Below are positions 43,781 to 44,372 of a DNA stretch of 44,372 nt, in pieces (the stretch's first letter is position 1; every line of letters starts with the position of its first letter). Position numbers and translations under genes: made by a program. The stretch is from positions 1 to 44,372 of the forward strand of contig NZ_BAFW01000384.1 in the NCBI RefSeq assembly GCF_000308535.1, given 5' to 3'. Under the pieces are notes generated by a model, which saw only the letters and a program-made list of their open reading frames with translations, searched no databases and was not told where the DNA came from. The DNA is from Nocardia cerradoensis NBRC 101014. Lineage in GTDB: Bacteria; Actinomycetota; Actinomycetes; Mycobacteriales; Mycobacteriaceae.

Positions 43781-43784
<4 letters not shown>
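43449..43784 (+). CDS. hypC: Hydrogenase maturation chaperone HypC, second copy with tail
   Basis: The 111-residue HypC/HupF-family protein begins MCLAVPGKVLDLY with the key Cys2. It has the core VVDFGGVHKDVCLQYI and VVVHVGFAIQRLDEE. After residue 80 it adds a tail (NEEFGDGFAIAAR, then PDPTSGAPSEPAPDDE) that the first HypC lacks. AAGGAAG precedes the ATG. It is translationally coupled to hypD by a 4-base overlap. It may act on the HypD complex while the other copy chaperones HhyL, but that is inference. Confidence 0.93.

Positions 43785-44372
<588 letters not shown>

Overview
The window is high-G+C DNA that is almost wholly protein-coding. Its genes are typical of the actinobacterial order Mycobacteriales: many TetR repressors, FadE-type acyl-CoA dehydrogenases, a cytochrome P450, an NDMA-type alcohol dehydrogenase, a DUF574 methyltransferase and a group 1h hydrogenase. 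Many starts are GTG and many genes overlap by 4 bases. A Nocardia or close relative is my best guess, from gene content only.

Positions 1-32,100 are an accessory and catabolic region built of short, independently regulated units. First come two near-identical TetR paralogues (586-1170 and 3557-4129) flanking a DJ-1/PfpI protein and an old-yellow-enzyme reductase. Two truncated genes lie between or beside them, an alpha/beta hydrolase tail and a deazaflavin-oxidoreductase tail. Then follow a short-chain dehydrogenase, hemerythrin, FAD monooxygenase, DUF1232 and DUF4334 proteins, a RibD-like reductase, a deleted VOC gene, a second SDR, an amine oxidase, an MFS exporter and an APC permease. A MarR/quinone-reductase pair is divergent around three operator-like boxes. 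An aldehyde dehydrogenase, an NDMA-type alcohol dehydrogenase and a GAF/Fis regulator follow as one block. Next are a methyltransferase, an aldo/keto reductase, a DUF2231 membrane protein, a double-domain acyl-CoA dehydrogenase, a P450 with a divergent TetR, a second TetR divergent from an acyl-CoA dehydrogenase, a DUF1345 protein and a patatin-like lipase.

Positions 32,312-44,372 are one dense plus-strand cluster for a group 1h (formerly group 5) [NiFe]-hydrogenase, the type linked to oxidation of atmospheric H2. The order is hypA, hypB, hhyS, hhyL, a NifU/Rieske-like protein, DUF5947, DUF6084, an unnamed 442-residue protein, a 39-residue membrane peptide, an endopeptidase, hypC, hypF, a second hypC and hypD, which runs off the window. 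HypA/HypB deliver nickel. HypC/D/F (HypE must lie outside) build the Fe(CN)2CO group. The protease trims HhyL. HhyS carries a Cys-x-x-Asp in place of the usual Cys-x-x-Cys at the proximal cluster. A Crp/GlxR-like site lies before hhyS, and an alternative-sigma-like promoter is possible before hypA.

The best candidates for undescribed biology are the four co-translated accessory genes at 37,546-40,302, the NifU/Rieske-like protein with four-Cys spacing and no ordinary start codon near its Shine-Dalgarno, the 24-bp minisatellite at the front of hypF, and several new operator layouts in the catabolic half. I saw no rRNA, tRNA, CRISPR array, insertion sequence or phage gene.
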